The translations under genes were made by a program, and so were the position numbers. From Parapristionchus giblindavisi (Eukaryota > Nematoda > Chromadorea > Rhabditida > Diplogasteridae), in NCBI GenBank assembly GCA_943737045.1, contig CALSFV010000023.1, positions 62,001-126,000 of the forward strand: a stretch of DNA of 64,000 nt. The letters are read 5' to 3'. The notes beneath the pieces are model-generated. The model was not told where the DNA came from. It did not search any database and saw only the letters and a program-made list of their open reading frames with translations. Shown here piece after piece: positions 47,343-59,000 of the stretch. Numbering within the stretch: position 1 is the first letter of the stretch; every line of letters begins with the position of its first letter.

Positions 47343-48770
47343 CTGCTGAAGAAGGGGTAAATATTATTGTTTGTAGAGGAAATAGGAACTAGAAATATTC
47401 ATGATAAAAGTACACTTGTTGATAATGAATGATTGTGTTAGAGTCATACACACAACTGATACAAATAGAAATGATCAAATCGCTCTGAAACAAAATGATC
47501 CCACGACATGGAAAACAAATCATAATGTTACGAATAGATAGAATGAGCTTGTGCAAATTATGTGTAATGAAATTACATAACAGGAAATCATAGACGAGAC
47601 GATGGAATAACGATTGATAAAGGAAGCTATTTCATTGTTGCGGAGGGGGCAGAGAAAAGAGAGTGAGCGCTAGAATAAATGAAGAAGAAGATAACCCAAG
47701 GAGCGTGTATGTGTAGTGATAGACTGGAGGATAAAGAGATAGAGGTAGATGGAGATGAGAGAGAGAGAGGGAGAGAGAGGAAGGGAGAGGTAGAGAAATG
47801 TACGATAAAGGAGAGTTAGAGGGGGGGGGGGGTGATAGAACTCGCTTCGTGTCAAGAAAGCAAGGAATATATAGCATTATTAGTATAATAAAGGAAATAT
47901 TCATCCGTCCAGGATTAGAAATAAATGAAAATTGCATAAATGATATAAACTAAGTTGTAGTAAACTGAAAATAACGAAACAATATATAATAACGCCTAAA
48001 TATGGTCCAGTATTTGGCCGTTCTGATTAGAGACTGAAAAGAACGAGAACCTCATCCGAAAAGAGTGACTGAAGATGAAAGAGAAATGAATGATTGAGGT
48101 CATTTGGTCATGAATGAAATACCCCTACAACTTCTTATGATTGAATAGAAGGAGATGAACAATAGGCTAAGTACTACCTATTGCAACGTGCCCATCAAAG
48201 AATATGGTCAAGATTGTTCAAAAAAGAGTGCATGAAAGTAAATAAAGTGACAGTTGTATGGTGAGAGAGTTGAAATATCAATGGGCGTTATCTCTCTATC
48301 CAGCGGTAATTGAGGCAATATATCTCGTGAGGTTTGTACGAGATATCGTGCATACTCGTCTATACAAGAAAAGAGAAATGAGGAATTTGAAATATCAAAG
48401 GAGATGACTTTAAAGAGCACCCAACCTTTGCCACTTCAATGCACAATGCTCTTTATTCTACATATTACATCAAACAAAAGATATGAATGATTAAGACTCT
48501 CTTTAATAATCAATGATATGTAATCGATAGATCGCGCTCTTTAATCAATAGGGAAGACGTAGGATTACGGTATGATCAAATAAAGGAATCATTGAACCTA
48601 TGTACATTAAGACAAGAGGAAGTGAATGACATTTAAATCATCTTCGTGCAATCATAGTTACGTTTTATATAAATGAACACAGTTTCTTCAAGAATTAAGA
48701 CACATATTCCTATTTTAAGCGAATCTTGTTATAAATAAAAGTTAGACTATTTATAGATAAGATACGCCCA
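47343..48770. other. Region upstream of the exchanger gene; GA-rich low complexity
   Basis: The probable promoter region of the minus-strand exchanger gene. It contains a GA-rich block at about 47640-47835 (GAGAGAGAGAGGGAGAGAGA, then a run of about 13 G at 47821). Apparent Ser/Leu/Pro frames on minus are low-complexity artefacts. No recognisable gene. Confidence 0.4.
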
Positions 48771-48771
48771 T

Positions 48772-49992
48772 AAGACTCGAGAATCTAATAGACAAAAAAA
48801 TCCCTGAAATGGGATTCTGATGGATTCATTGTAGACATGGAATACATCATTTTTGATGTCTTTACCATTCCAAAATTTTTCACTCCTTAATTAATTAGCG
48901 TTCTTCCTGAATATTTTGATGTCATGGACAATTTCAACATAGCCATTGTTGAAGCCCTTATTGATATAGTGCGATATGCACGCCTTGATACTTCTTGTCT
49001 CGAATCCTTAAACTTATTTAATAATATTTTACGATATTATTTTGATATAGGAAAAAGTTCGGAGCTGCTACTATGATTTTTGTGATTCATGAGACCTATA
49101 AATGTATGCATCAGCTATTATAATTTACTTTTGCAGCGCACAAAGTGTATTATCATTATTACGTTTTCTGCAAATTTTAGTCCTGCCACAAAAGAAAAAT
49201 TCTTAAATAAGAACTTAATTGAAATTTTAAATGAGCTTCAAACTATTTTCAAAACCATTCTTTCGCAATTCTCACCATTTTTGTCCTATAGCTCACTTTA
49301 TCTCTCAAAGGTCGAAAAAATATACGCTCAAGTCCACAAGTTAAAAAGCAAACCTTGGATAAAGTATCAGAAAAGGATTCCACCCAAATTCTGGATAGTA
49401 TGGACAGCACCTGGGGCAATGATACTAAAATAATTTAGTTTAGTGTACTTCTATGAGAACATTTGAAACAAAAATTTTCGACTTTTTGAAATTTATTTTG
49501 AACACAACGTTCTTGAAAATATATTTAAAAAATTATGTATACTTCTTTTTTTCCGTTACGCTTCTTATACATAACTCTTCAGGAGTGCACTTTCAATTGT
49601 TCTGGGGTTTTTTTTCTTTTCAAAACCCATCAGTTTCATATTTTGAGTCAGCAACAACTTTAATTTCTACCATTATTGAAGGTCAAACATTGCTCTATCT
49701 GCGTATGTAATATGCCAAGTGTAATTTGTTTTTGTTGCTCAACAAGGATCTCGAGTATATTATAGGGCCAAAAAACTAGACGGAGTGAGTTTCGGCATTT
49801 CATAGAGTGTATAACACACTATAGAGAGAAATGTGGGTTATGGCTATAATTCTTTCTCATGTTTCTTTGATAAGGCCCCAAATTCGACTGTTTTGTTATC
49901 ACAGCCCCAGGGAATCTTCACACCTACAAGTAATCCGTCTGACAATGAGTCTCATTTCGGGGAATTTGCTAACTGTATGCTCGAGTCTTAGT
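48772..49992. mobile_element. AGACTCGA-terminated element, about 1.2 kb, TA flanks
   Basis: TAAGACTCGAGAATCTAATA at 48771 and its inverted counterpart GTATGCTCGAGTCTTA ending at 49991 bound the element. A second inverted similarity (TCCCTGAAATGGGATTC against GAGTCTCATTTCGGGGAATT) follows just inside. TA flanks AGACTCGA on both sides. The interior, around 49320-49435, matches the copy at 24719-25125. Plus-strand frames at 49089-49433 and 49453-49710 have no recognised domain. Confidence 0.7.
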
Positions 49993-50579
49993 AAAAATAA
50001 CTAACCAAACTTTTATTTATAACACGGCTCTCTTAAAATAACTTTTTCTGTCATGGCCGAGTTTGTATAGTTACATAAGCACATTAGGAAAAAAATGTTT
50101 CAAGTGGAGTGAAGGTACCTAATTGTCTAAATTTAGATAGACGGACAGCTTGAACTCTTTCATTTCGGGGTAATCGAATTTAGGGAATTATAAAATTTCA
50201 ATCTTATAAATATTTTTCGTACGCATGCGCTTTCTTAAATTAGAAGGGCTAATAATTGCTATATTACCTATCAAAAGTGGGCGAAATATTCAATTATTCT
50301 TCAAACTATATACTATGATTTGATGATGTTTACAGTATACTCTACAAGTAACGTGTTCATCGAAGTGGAATTATTTGCTAAACAGTTCCTGTTTCGAAAC
50401 TCTTTTATTAGTCTTGATAAGTGAAATTATTAAAGAAGGAGACCCTTGAGTTGGCATGACTGACTCCCACGATAAGCATGTTGGCTATTGTTTATATTAT
50501 ATGGTAATTGGCGTAAGGGATACTTAGAAAATGAGAGAGCAAGTATGCAAATCGGATGGGCACTCTCTACATGCCTTGC
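49993..50579. other. Repeat-poor intergenic spacer
   Basis: AT-rich spacer between two mobile elements. It carries one copy of the dispersed motif TTAAAGAAGGAGACCC at about 50436. I see no gene. Confidence 0.35.
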
Positions 50580-52350
50580 GCATAGTGAACTTTAAGACAC
50601 CGGCTCAGTAAGATTCGAGGGTTGAGCCACTGACCCCGGACATCGACCTCACCGATTTGGCTCAAAATTTTTTTGTGGACACCCCCATGGCCCCCTATCA
50701 CAAAATGGGTATTCATTTGAGCTGGGTCCTTGAAACACAGATGTGGCGGGTTCTCGAAATTTGAAAACTCGATTTTCGCCAAAAAAAGTGGAGCGACCTA
50801 GGTCCAATATTAGTGTGGAATAATTACATATATGCCTATTTAACAAAAACTCGCTATTGGACGGTCCGGATATCCGATCGCAAACTGATTTTTTAACCTC
50901 CTCAAAACATTCTAAATTTAATTAAAATTTTAAAACAAAAAACGGCAGCCCAATTTTAGCCTCATTTTATAGAGCAAAAAATTCCGCATCGAATAAGGCA
51001 AAAAAATCAAAAATCGATCGACCCGTGTTTTGAGATAAATGAACCTGAAGATGACCCGAAAATATTTTTGTTTTCAAACCCCCTCATGTTTGTACTTATA
51101 TTGAAGAGCTCGTCGAGTAGAACAACTTTCATGTTGAACGTTTTGTCTGAAACTCATGTACAAGAGAAATACATGAATTAAGATTTATTGGATCCAAATA
51201 TTTTGTATCGCTTGTATCTTGAGAACAAACGACTTTCATAGAATACGACCAACATGAAAAATGATGTGCTCGACGAGTTCTTTAAAATGAGTATAAACAT
51301 GGCAAGGTTTCGACAACTTTTTTTTCATGACCACTTTAGAGGCCATGTTTTCAGCATAGGGGTCAACAATTTTTTTTCGTGAAACAACTAATTAAGTATG
51401 GATTTTTGAGTTCTACAATATAGGCGTAATCACTTTGTGCACAAACAATATTTTACTTTCGATTTACTCTAAATTGACTGAAAACTGTGAGAATAAATAA
51501 AAGAATGAATAAAGATGTATTTCTCTTGTACATGAGTTTCAGACAAAACGTTCAACATGAAAGTTGTTCTACTCGACGAGCTCTTCAATATGAGTACAAA
51601 CATGAGGGGGTTTGAAAACAAAAATATTTTCGGGTCATCTTCAGGTTCATTTATCTCAAAACACGGGTCGATCGATTTTTGATTTTTTTGCCTTATTCGA
51701 TGCGGAATTTTTTGCTCTATAAAATGAGGCTAAAATTGGGCTGCCGTTTTTTTGTTTTAAAATTTTAATTAAATTTAGAATGTTTTGAGGAGGTAAAAAA
51801 ATCAGTTTGCGATCGGATGTCCGGACCGTCCAATAGCGAGTTTTTGTTGCATAGGCATATATGTAATATATATTTATCACATGCTCACGCATGAACGATA
51901 CAGTCGAAAAATTGTGAAGTAATAATTAATCAATATACTCTCAAGAACGGTAGATAAAGATTAAGATGATGGATGTGGCAAATGGGGTGGGAAGTCTCAT
52001 GTGAGCTAGCCGTCCCTCTCATATCATCGTGTAGTTACTCATGTATATCGTATGAGTGAATGGAGGAGTTCTTGAGTCTGCTGGGAAGAGGACCAGTACT
52101 GCAGTCGATGATAGTGAGAATGACATGTAATTATTCCACACTAATATTGGACCTAGGTCGCTCCACTTTTTTTTGGCGAAAATCGAGTTTTCAAATTTCG
52201 AGAACCCGCCACATCTGTGTTTCAAGGACCCAGCTCAAATGAATACCCATTTTGTGATAGGGGGCCATGGGGGTGTCCACAAAAAAATTTTGAGCCAAAT
52301 CGGTGAGGTCGATGTCCGGCACTACCTGGAATCTTACTGAGCCGGTGTCT
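50580..52350. mobile_element. Foldback element, about 0.6-0.8-kb arms
   Basis: ACACCGGCTCAGTAAGATTC (about 50597) is inverted as GAATCTTACTGAGCCGGTGT (about 52330-52349). The arms match over ATTTGGCTCAAAATTTTTTT, GTGGAGCGACCTAGGTCCAA, TGGACGGTCCGGATATCCGA and GAACAACTTTCATGTTGAAC. The centre is at about 51340. The right arm is interrupted at about 51880-52130 by unrelated sequence. No transposase is evident. Frames across the arms (for example minus 50567-50846) are by-products. Confidence 0.8.
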
Positions 52351-52674
52351 TAAACATATCGGGAATCAATATCAGATATGTCTTTCGATTTGTGCGATGA
52401 ATCTCTATCATTCTATCCGAACAGTCTTATTACGAAAAAACTCGAGGGTCTCCATCTTTAACCTACTTCGAATTATAGGCTCCTCGATCATCAGTGCGAA
52501 TTTAGTTGTCACATTTATCAAAATTTGTTTGACTTTGCCATTCTATTCGATCACCACCAATAATTACTAAAATGAGTGTTCGATTGAAGAAGTTCCGAAA
52601 TAAGATATTTTGAAATACGAAATAGATTTCGTTCTATTCTGACCATGGAGTACTCTCTTCTTATTGGAGTTGGC

Positions 52675-52972
52675 TATTCGGGGGTTGCGGGTCCGCAATG
52701 GCTTTGACTTTCTATAGCTAGTGATTGCGGGCCGGCAGAGCGGTGTAAAATCATTGCGGGCCCGCAAACTCAGAGGGAGGGCAGGGGGAGCGATTACGGA
52801 CCCGCAATGACAAGTTTATTCCTACCCTGCTATTTTTTTGCGATCGGTCGTTTTTCTCCGTTAACGAAGGAAAGTGAAGAGAACTGAGAAGAACGAACGA
52901 TCACAAAAAAAGGAATGAAGTAGTCGTTGCGGGCACGCAAAGCCATTGCGGGCCCGCAATCGTGCTACTATC
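52675..52972. repeat. Cluster of GC-rich palindromes TTGCGGGCCCGCAA
   Basis: Six copies or variants occur over 290 bp: TTGCGGGTCCGCAA, TTGCGGGCCGGCA, TTGCGGGCCCGCAA, TTACGGACCCGCAA, TTGCGGGCACGCAA and TTGCGGGCCCGCAA. Two of them share the tail AATGGCTTTG/CAAAGCCATT. The spacing is irregular. They stand out sharply from the AT-rich surroundings. Confidence 0.8.
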
Positions 52973-53716
52973 ATTCTGCACCGGGTCGGTAATCCGTGAA
53001 CCCAACTATGAACTCAAATATCTCGGTTCAGGTGAATTTCTGTGAAAAACTGTTACGAGGGTAACCCTCGCTATTTTTTCGAGCTCTATCGGTATAAACA
53101 AACCAGAGGTCATGAATGTGCTTCCGAACAGCGCTACACCCTGGCCCAAATAACTCAAAACCTGCCGATTCGGCGCGGCTGAGCCTGAAATATGTTATGT
53201 AACTTTTCGCTACAAAATGAGTGGTTTACGAAAAAAATACGTCCATGGAGACGTGTAGTTCATCCCCTCGGAAATTTCCCGATGATTTGAAGTAATTTTC
53301 GCCCAACCACAATCTCTCGTTTCACACACTCTCTCGCCGGAGAGTGAAAGAAATACATTGAAGAGAAATGGAGAAAACGATATGCTTCATTCCGCACCGT
53401 GCGCTCGAGACTGTGCGGTGCAGAATGGAATGAAATGGAATGAAAAGGAATGGGCGAGAGAGTGTGTGAAACGAGAGATTGTGGGTGGCGAAAATGACTT
53501 CAAATCATCATAAAATTTCCGAGGGGATGAACTACACATCTCCATGGACGTATTTTTTTCGTAAACCACTCATTTTCTAGCCCTCGAAAAGTTATATAAC
53601 ATATTTCAGGCTCGTCCGTGCCGAATTGACAGGTTTTGAGTTATTTGGCCTAGAGTGTAGCGCTGTTCGGAATCACTTTCATGACCTTTGGTTTGTCCAG
53701 AATGATAGTAGCACCC
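52971..53716. mobile_element. Foldback element with GTGCTACTATCATTCTG termini
   Basis: GTGCTACTATCATTCTG at 52971 is inverted as CAGAATGATAGTAGCAC at 53699-53715. The inner arms (53095-53330 against 53455-53690) match through CATTCATGACCT, AGCGCTACACCCTGGCCCAA, ATACGTCCATGGAGACGTGT and CACAATCTCTCGTTTCACAC. The centre is a short hairpin around CATTCCGCACCGTGCGCTCG. The left arm has about 100 bp not present in the right. Confidence 0.75.
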
Positions 53717-53739
53717 CAGAATGATAGAAGCACAATGGG

Positions 53740-53800
53740 ACTTGAAATGAGTTAGCATCAATTTTTGGCCTAGAGGTACCAAAAATTGATGCTAACTCAT
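53740..53800. repeat. Near-perfect 25-bp hairpin
   Basis: GAAATGAGTTAGCATCAATT continues TTTGG, then a 10-base loop, then the exact inverse ending GATGCTAACTCATTTC. Immediately to the left, CCAGAATGATAGAAGCAC repeats the terminus of the preceding foldback element. Confidence 0.8.
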
Positions 53801-54114
53801 TTCATGTTTTTCGCTGCATTCCGAAAAATTTTAGGTCGATTCTCTCGTAACTGGCGTGATATATAATATTGTCTCTAATGGTTTATATACTTTTCAACAA
53901 TAAAAGTGGAACATAGATCCCTTTATGAAGTGTTACAGCTTGAGATAGAGAATGAAATGTTCGAGATCTGTCGAGTAAAGAACTAAAGACAAAAAGAAAG
54001 ATAGATCGGCATTGAGATATCTCGATTTCTGAACTAGTTTTATCATTGATAAATGAGATTATAAAGATGCCATTACTGTTTCACTGTTTCACTCTATACT
54101 TATCAATTTGTTCC

Positions 54115-55020
54115 ATGCGGCTACTCGTCTCACTTTTCGTTCTGCTTACAATAGTTGTATGCTCTGACGCTCTCCAATGCTACGTGGGAAAGGTTGATGC
54201 TACTTTATACTCATTTAAATAGATTAAAAATTAGTTTATCGCTCTCTGGGAACTAAATATTTAAAACACTTGCTGAATGGGATTGTTGTGAAAGCAGAAA
54301 AAACCAAAATATGTAAAACTCTTCTTATGATTCAGTTATCTCTTACAAGAGGATCAAACAAAGAGAAGGATGTTTATCCCGTGTTGACCAAATGTAATCC
54401 ATCACACAAATGTTGCAAATCTGAAATGTAAGTGATTTTTCCGCCGGTCCAGTCCACTTATTCTAAATATTCCTAACAATGATTTGGATTTCTCCTTTCC
54501 CTAGAACCACCTATCGTCTCTCACTTCACCACACACTTTCTCCGTTCGTAAAGAACTCATGTAGCTGACTGAATACTTATAGTAATGTTTTACCATAAGC
54601 AGAGAACATGGAAATAATGCGTGATCAGAGAATATCGAGATGAATAATCTTGCTAAAGATACTTCTCATAGGGCTCTATCTGGTGCTACATGGTCATGTG
54701 CTACTGATTGTCCTGCTGAAGGAGATAAGTGTGGATTTGAAGTGAGTTATATCATATCAACTTATTTAATTTAACTTCATTGTAAACAAAAAAAAGTAAA
54801 GCAGTGACGTCAGAAAAAATACACGAAATTTTTTATCCTTGATAATTCATCGCCATTTTCTAGTTTTGAAATTACTGTTCCAGAAAATGAACATACAGCG
54901 ATGCTCAATGTATTATAAAAAAGATTTTTTTGATTACAGGAGAATCATAATTGGTGCTGGTGCTTATCCGCTACATCTCCTCAATGTAACGCCAGTTATC
55001 GTGTATTCGGAAGAAAATAA
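54115..55020 (+). CDS. Small secreted Cys-rich protein (ET-module/Ly6-like fold possible)
   Basis: Four phase-consistent exons, 54115-54192, 54336-54427, 54672-54741 and 54940-55020, give 106 residues. The signal peptide is MRLLVSLFVLLTIVVCSDA, followed by LQCYVGK, a start typical of small extracellular Cys-rich domains. Mature Cys occur in LQCYVGK, TKCNPSHKCCKSEM, WSCATDCPAEGDKC, NWCWCLSATS and PQCNASYR, ten in all, enough for five disulphides. The pattern (CxxxxKCC, then C..C near the end) resembles nematode ET-module or Ly6/uPAR-like secreted proteins, but I cannot assign the family with certainty. AATAAA overlaps the end of the coding region (AAAATAAACAATG). Confidence 0.8.
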
Positions 55021-56005
55021 ACAATGATAGTCAACTTTTATTTACGATTGCTGCTATTGATTAAGTGTGTGTATCATTCTTATAGGCTTGTACTCCCTAT
55101 CATTGTCCATACATTCCAATAGAGGTCGAAGTCATAAAGACCAAATGCTCAAGACTTTCAAAATCAGATTTAGCTCTTTACATTAGCAAACGACATTTAA
55201 TCTGTCCACATTTTTACTTTCTACTTCGATAGGGTGTGACCACTCAAACAATTTGCTCTTTAATGCGTGGCTAATTTCTTTTCTAAACTAATCACCAAAT
55301 GTTAATATTCTCAATGTGAACACATAATTCATTTAAAGCGAGTAATATCTTACAATTAATCAGCGGGCTCTTTATTTCAGATTTTTTTAAAAGATCACCA
55401 TGTTATTAAATAATTTGCAGTTAATCTCTTCTTTAATGTTTTCAATCAGTTCATATTGTCCGTATAAAATGCACTTGCATAAGAAAATGACGAACTGTAT
55501 CTAAATACCGAGACAACGGGCATTTAAATAAAGTTGCACTCTCTCGCATAACTCTCGATTACCCTCCTCTTCCTCTCACCTAACCCGTCTGACCTTCGCC
55601 ACGCTGATTTGATATTTAAAAGAGATCGGCATAGTTTCTGAACTATGCAAAACAGGAAATAGTCATTGCGGACGCTCCGTACAAATAAAACAAGTGATTT
55701 TTATACGCTCAATATACATATTATACTCATATACTTGGAAAAGATAAAAAGATCGAAGGGCAGGAAAATGTTCAGATTGATTACATAAAAGTACATGTAT
55801 GCGAATACTTGTTATCGTCTCATCTCATCTCATCTGTCATGAGAGACAAGAAGATATGAAGAGATATGAGAGAGAGAAAGGAACAAGATCCATCATACGA
55901 AGGCATATCCCGATATGACGATCTCTCATACATTGATTCATATCTATAGTCATTGTACCTCCTCAACAACGTTTCATACCTCTAGTACACCCGTAAGAAA
56001 CTCTT
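55021..56005. other. Intergenic region before the peroxidase gene
   Basis: About 1 kb, AT-rich, with a short (CTCAT)n-like stretch at about 55825 and purine-rich GAGAGAGAAAGG at about 55870. It presumably contains the peroxidase promoter. No gene or structural RNA is visible. Confidence 0.35.
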
Positions 56006-59000
56006 ATGATCATACTTTGGTTATTATTATTGATTTCTCCGAACAATGTCACTGGTTCAAAGTTTCCATGCGGTAAGGCATTCGTTCCTTGTCCTCCCTC
56101 GTCAATCGTAGGTCACAGAGGATTTCCACCAAAGCAACGAGAAGGTAAATTAGGAAGGACATAAATTTAGATAAGCTAGTATATTTATAGTTTTTCCTTC
56201 ACTAAATGAAAATACTGTTCTCGATTTGGAATATGATGAGGTTCGTTTATTGGATTAAATCAATCCTAATCAATGATCTCTATACTCAACTTTTACGCAT
56301 GAGGAGAGGGGGCCTACGATAACAAATTAACCCAGAACAACCTCTAATCAGTTTTAAGTTTTACAAATATGAGAAAAATTTAAAATGCAGAGATAGTTGG
56401 CAATTTTTGAGCTTGCAACCTTAAAATAATTGAACCGTTTAAGGTGGAACCTCTTCCGATTGAACCATCTTTAGTATTCAAAGCTATCGATCAAGCAACA
56501 ATTGATATTGATTATATTCATAATGTCACGGAGAAAACAGCATGGATCGATCCGGCTGGTATCTAAACAGTCTGAACATTTTTCAAACTAAATTACATCT
56601 TTCAAAGATTCTGATTATCTCACATGGTCTATACTCTTCGGACCGGATGACTACGCTAAGAGCTTATCATACTCTACTTTTGTATCTGAAAAAATGTCGA
56701 AAAGAATCGTACAGTGAGTTGAATTTTCTTAAATGATATTAGCAGTTTCTTCACAATATAAAACGGGAGAAACAAAGTATGAAATGGACTTTAAATGAAT
56801 AACCCCTCCACTCTGACCACACTCTCTCACTAACATTGTCATTGCGAGATCACTACTAGAGCGGAAAATATTATATATTCCACAGAAGTGGTCATCCAAT
56901 GTCCACGATGCTTCATTCTGCTCCATTAGAAGAGATGAAATGTGTTAGAGAGGAAATCGTTGACTGTGTCGCAGGTTCATTTTATCATTAATATTTTGAA
57001 AGAATGTCTTGATTGAGGAAAGTATCGATCATATTCTGGACATTGTAACAATGTCATGAGACCAATGTGGGGTGCTTCTTATGAACCATTACAGAGAATG
57101 TTCATGTCGAAATATGATGATGGTATGTACTCTTTTTGTTTTAGGTCTTAGAGTTTTATCTTTTTTGGTAAATTGAAAATGAGAAAAGAATAGCTGACGT
57201 ACCACTGAATCGTCATACATAGATATAATATAATATATAATATACTTTATGCGGTGCGAAAGTAAAGTATAATTTCTGATCAAATATTTGATAGTGGAGT
57301 ACGCATAAATACGATGCTACGACTTGGGTAGCAAAGATGAAAATTACAAATAAAAAGAAATTCCTACAACGATGGTAATGAAGCGATGGATTTTCGGAAA
57401 GATTTTACAGAAGGACATATTATAATATTATTATTAAGCTGATTCCAAGAGTTGACTACACGATTAGAAATGAAATTGGCAAAGCGAGTGGATTTAAAAA
57501 TATGTTTTCTATAAATGAAATTGTTTCTACGAGAATGTCTTGTATTAAGGGAGGGTAGGAAGAAGAGGGGATTGTCGAGCTCGATGAGTCCGTGTGTCAC
57601 TTTGTAGGCAAAGCACAAGTCTGCAAGAGCACGTCGATTCTGAAGAGGCTCTAAATTCAGATAAATTAATCGATTAGAATAAGATGTATAAGGAAGTTTG
57701 CACTTGGCAAAAATACGACGAGTATACACTTTTTGAACATTTTCAATGACTTTTATCAGCTGTTCCTCATGGGGAGACCAAAGTTCAGAACAATTTTCGA
57801 GAATGGGACGGACGTAGGTCATAAACAGGCGAGAGTATAGTTTAGGACTATTGGAGTGGAAAATGCGATAAATATAAGAGCATCTGGATTTCGCTCTGGC
57901 GACGATATTACGAATGTGAACCGCGAAAGATAAACGATTGCAATAAGTAATACCTAGGTCAGTGAATTCTTTAACAACGGGAAGGCGAGTATGATCGATT
58001 GAAAAGTCAATGTTTGGATGATTTTTACCTATTTTCATAATGACGGTTTTGGATTGAGAGATAGTTAATCCCCAGTCAATAGACCATTGGAAGAGTGCAT
58101 CGAGGGCGGTTTGAAGAGAAGAGGGATCATTGAAAGTGTAAAGTTTCACGTCATCTGCATACATTGTGCAATGTACGTTCTTAGGTAGAATACGAGGTAG
58201 ATCAGAGATATAAAGAGAGAACAATAGAGGACCAAGACAGCTACCCGGACCAAGACAGCTACCCAGGACCAAGACAGCTACCCGGACCAAGACAGCTACC
58301 CTCTAATAAATACTACATGTATTGTGATATTGCAAGATCAAATACATTAGACATAGTGATGTTAAAACGAATACTCAATTAATCAATAAATAATGCCTTG
58401 TATAATAATCAAGGGATATACATTGATTTTAGATGTGTTCGTTCCACGTTCAAAAGGTAATGATGGTTCTTCACTACCTACTCCTTCTAGTCTTTCTTCC
58501 CTTTTTCTCAGTCATTCTGCCGTAAGTATCACTTTATCTACAACGAGGGATCATTCCTCTATTTTATTTTATTTTGAAATATTCTTCGAATAGAAGCTCT
58601 TATATCAACAAATCTATATATTCCTAGGCTCCATCTCATTCTGATGTATCTCTTCTCTTCGTACAATGGGCATCATTCATCTATGATGATATAGTATCAA
58701 CAGTACCTAATCATATCGCACGTTAGTTAAATCTAGATTCACTTTTAATGAGGTGTTGCATTGCCTTACGTGTCCCCAGTTCTTACTTAGCCACAAAAAA
58801 TCGTGCACACGAGACGTGACTGCGTTCGACTTTAAAATATGGCAAATGCTTTTACATTGATCTCAAACGAAAATCCCTGAATAACTATGTCCTTTGAAAA
58901 CTCTCGTATCATTTGTCTAATTTTAAAAAAGTCATGATGAGAGGGGAGCATTAGTATGGAATAATGATTTAACCTTTAGACGGTCGTGCATCACCTCTTC

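Noticed and set aside
47632..47937. Pro/Ser/Leu-rich 101-codon frame on minus
   Set aside because: Derived from the GA-rich low-complexity block and a poly(G) run; no splice or start context.
49089..49710. 114- and 85-codon plus-strand frames as transposase
   Set aside because: No DDE or other catalytic pattern is visible, and the homologous copy at 24719-25125 does not preserve the frames.
50567..50846. Two overlapping minus frames of 65-71 codons
   Set aside because: They lie in a foldback arm and recur, shifted and broken, in the other arm; no coding constraint.
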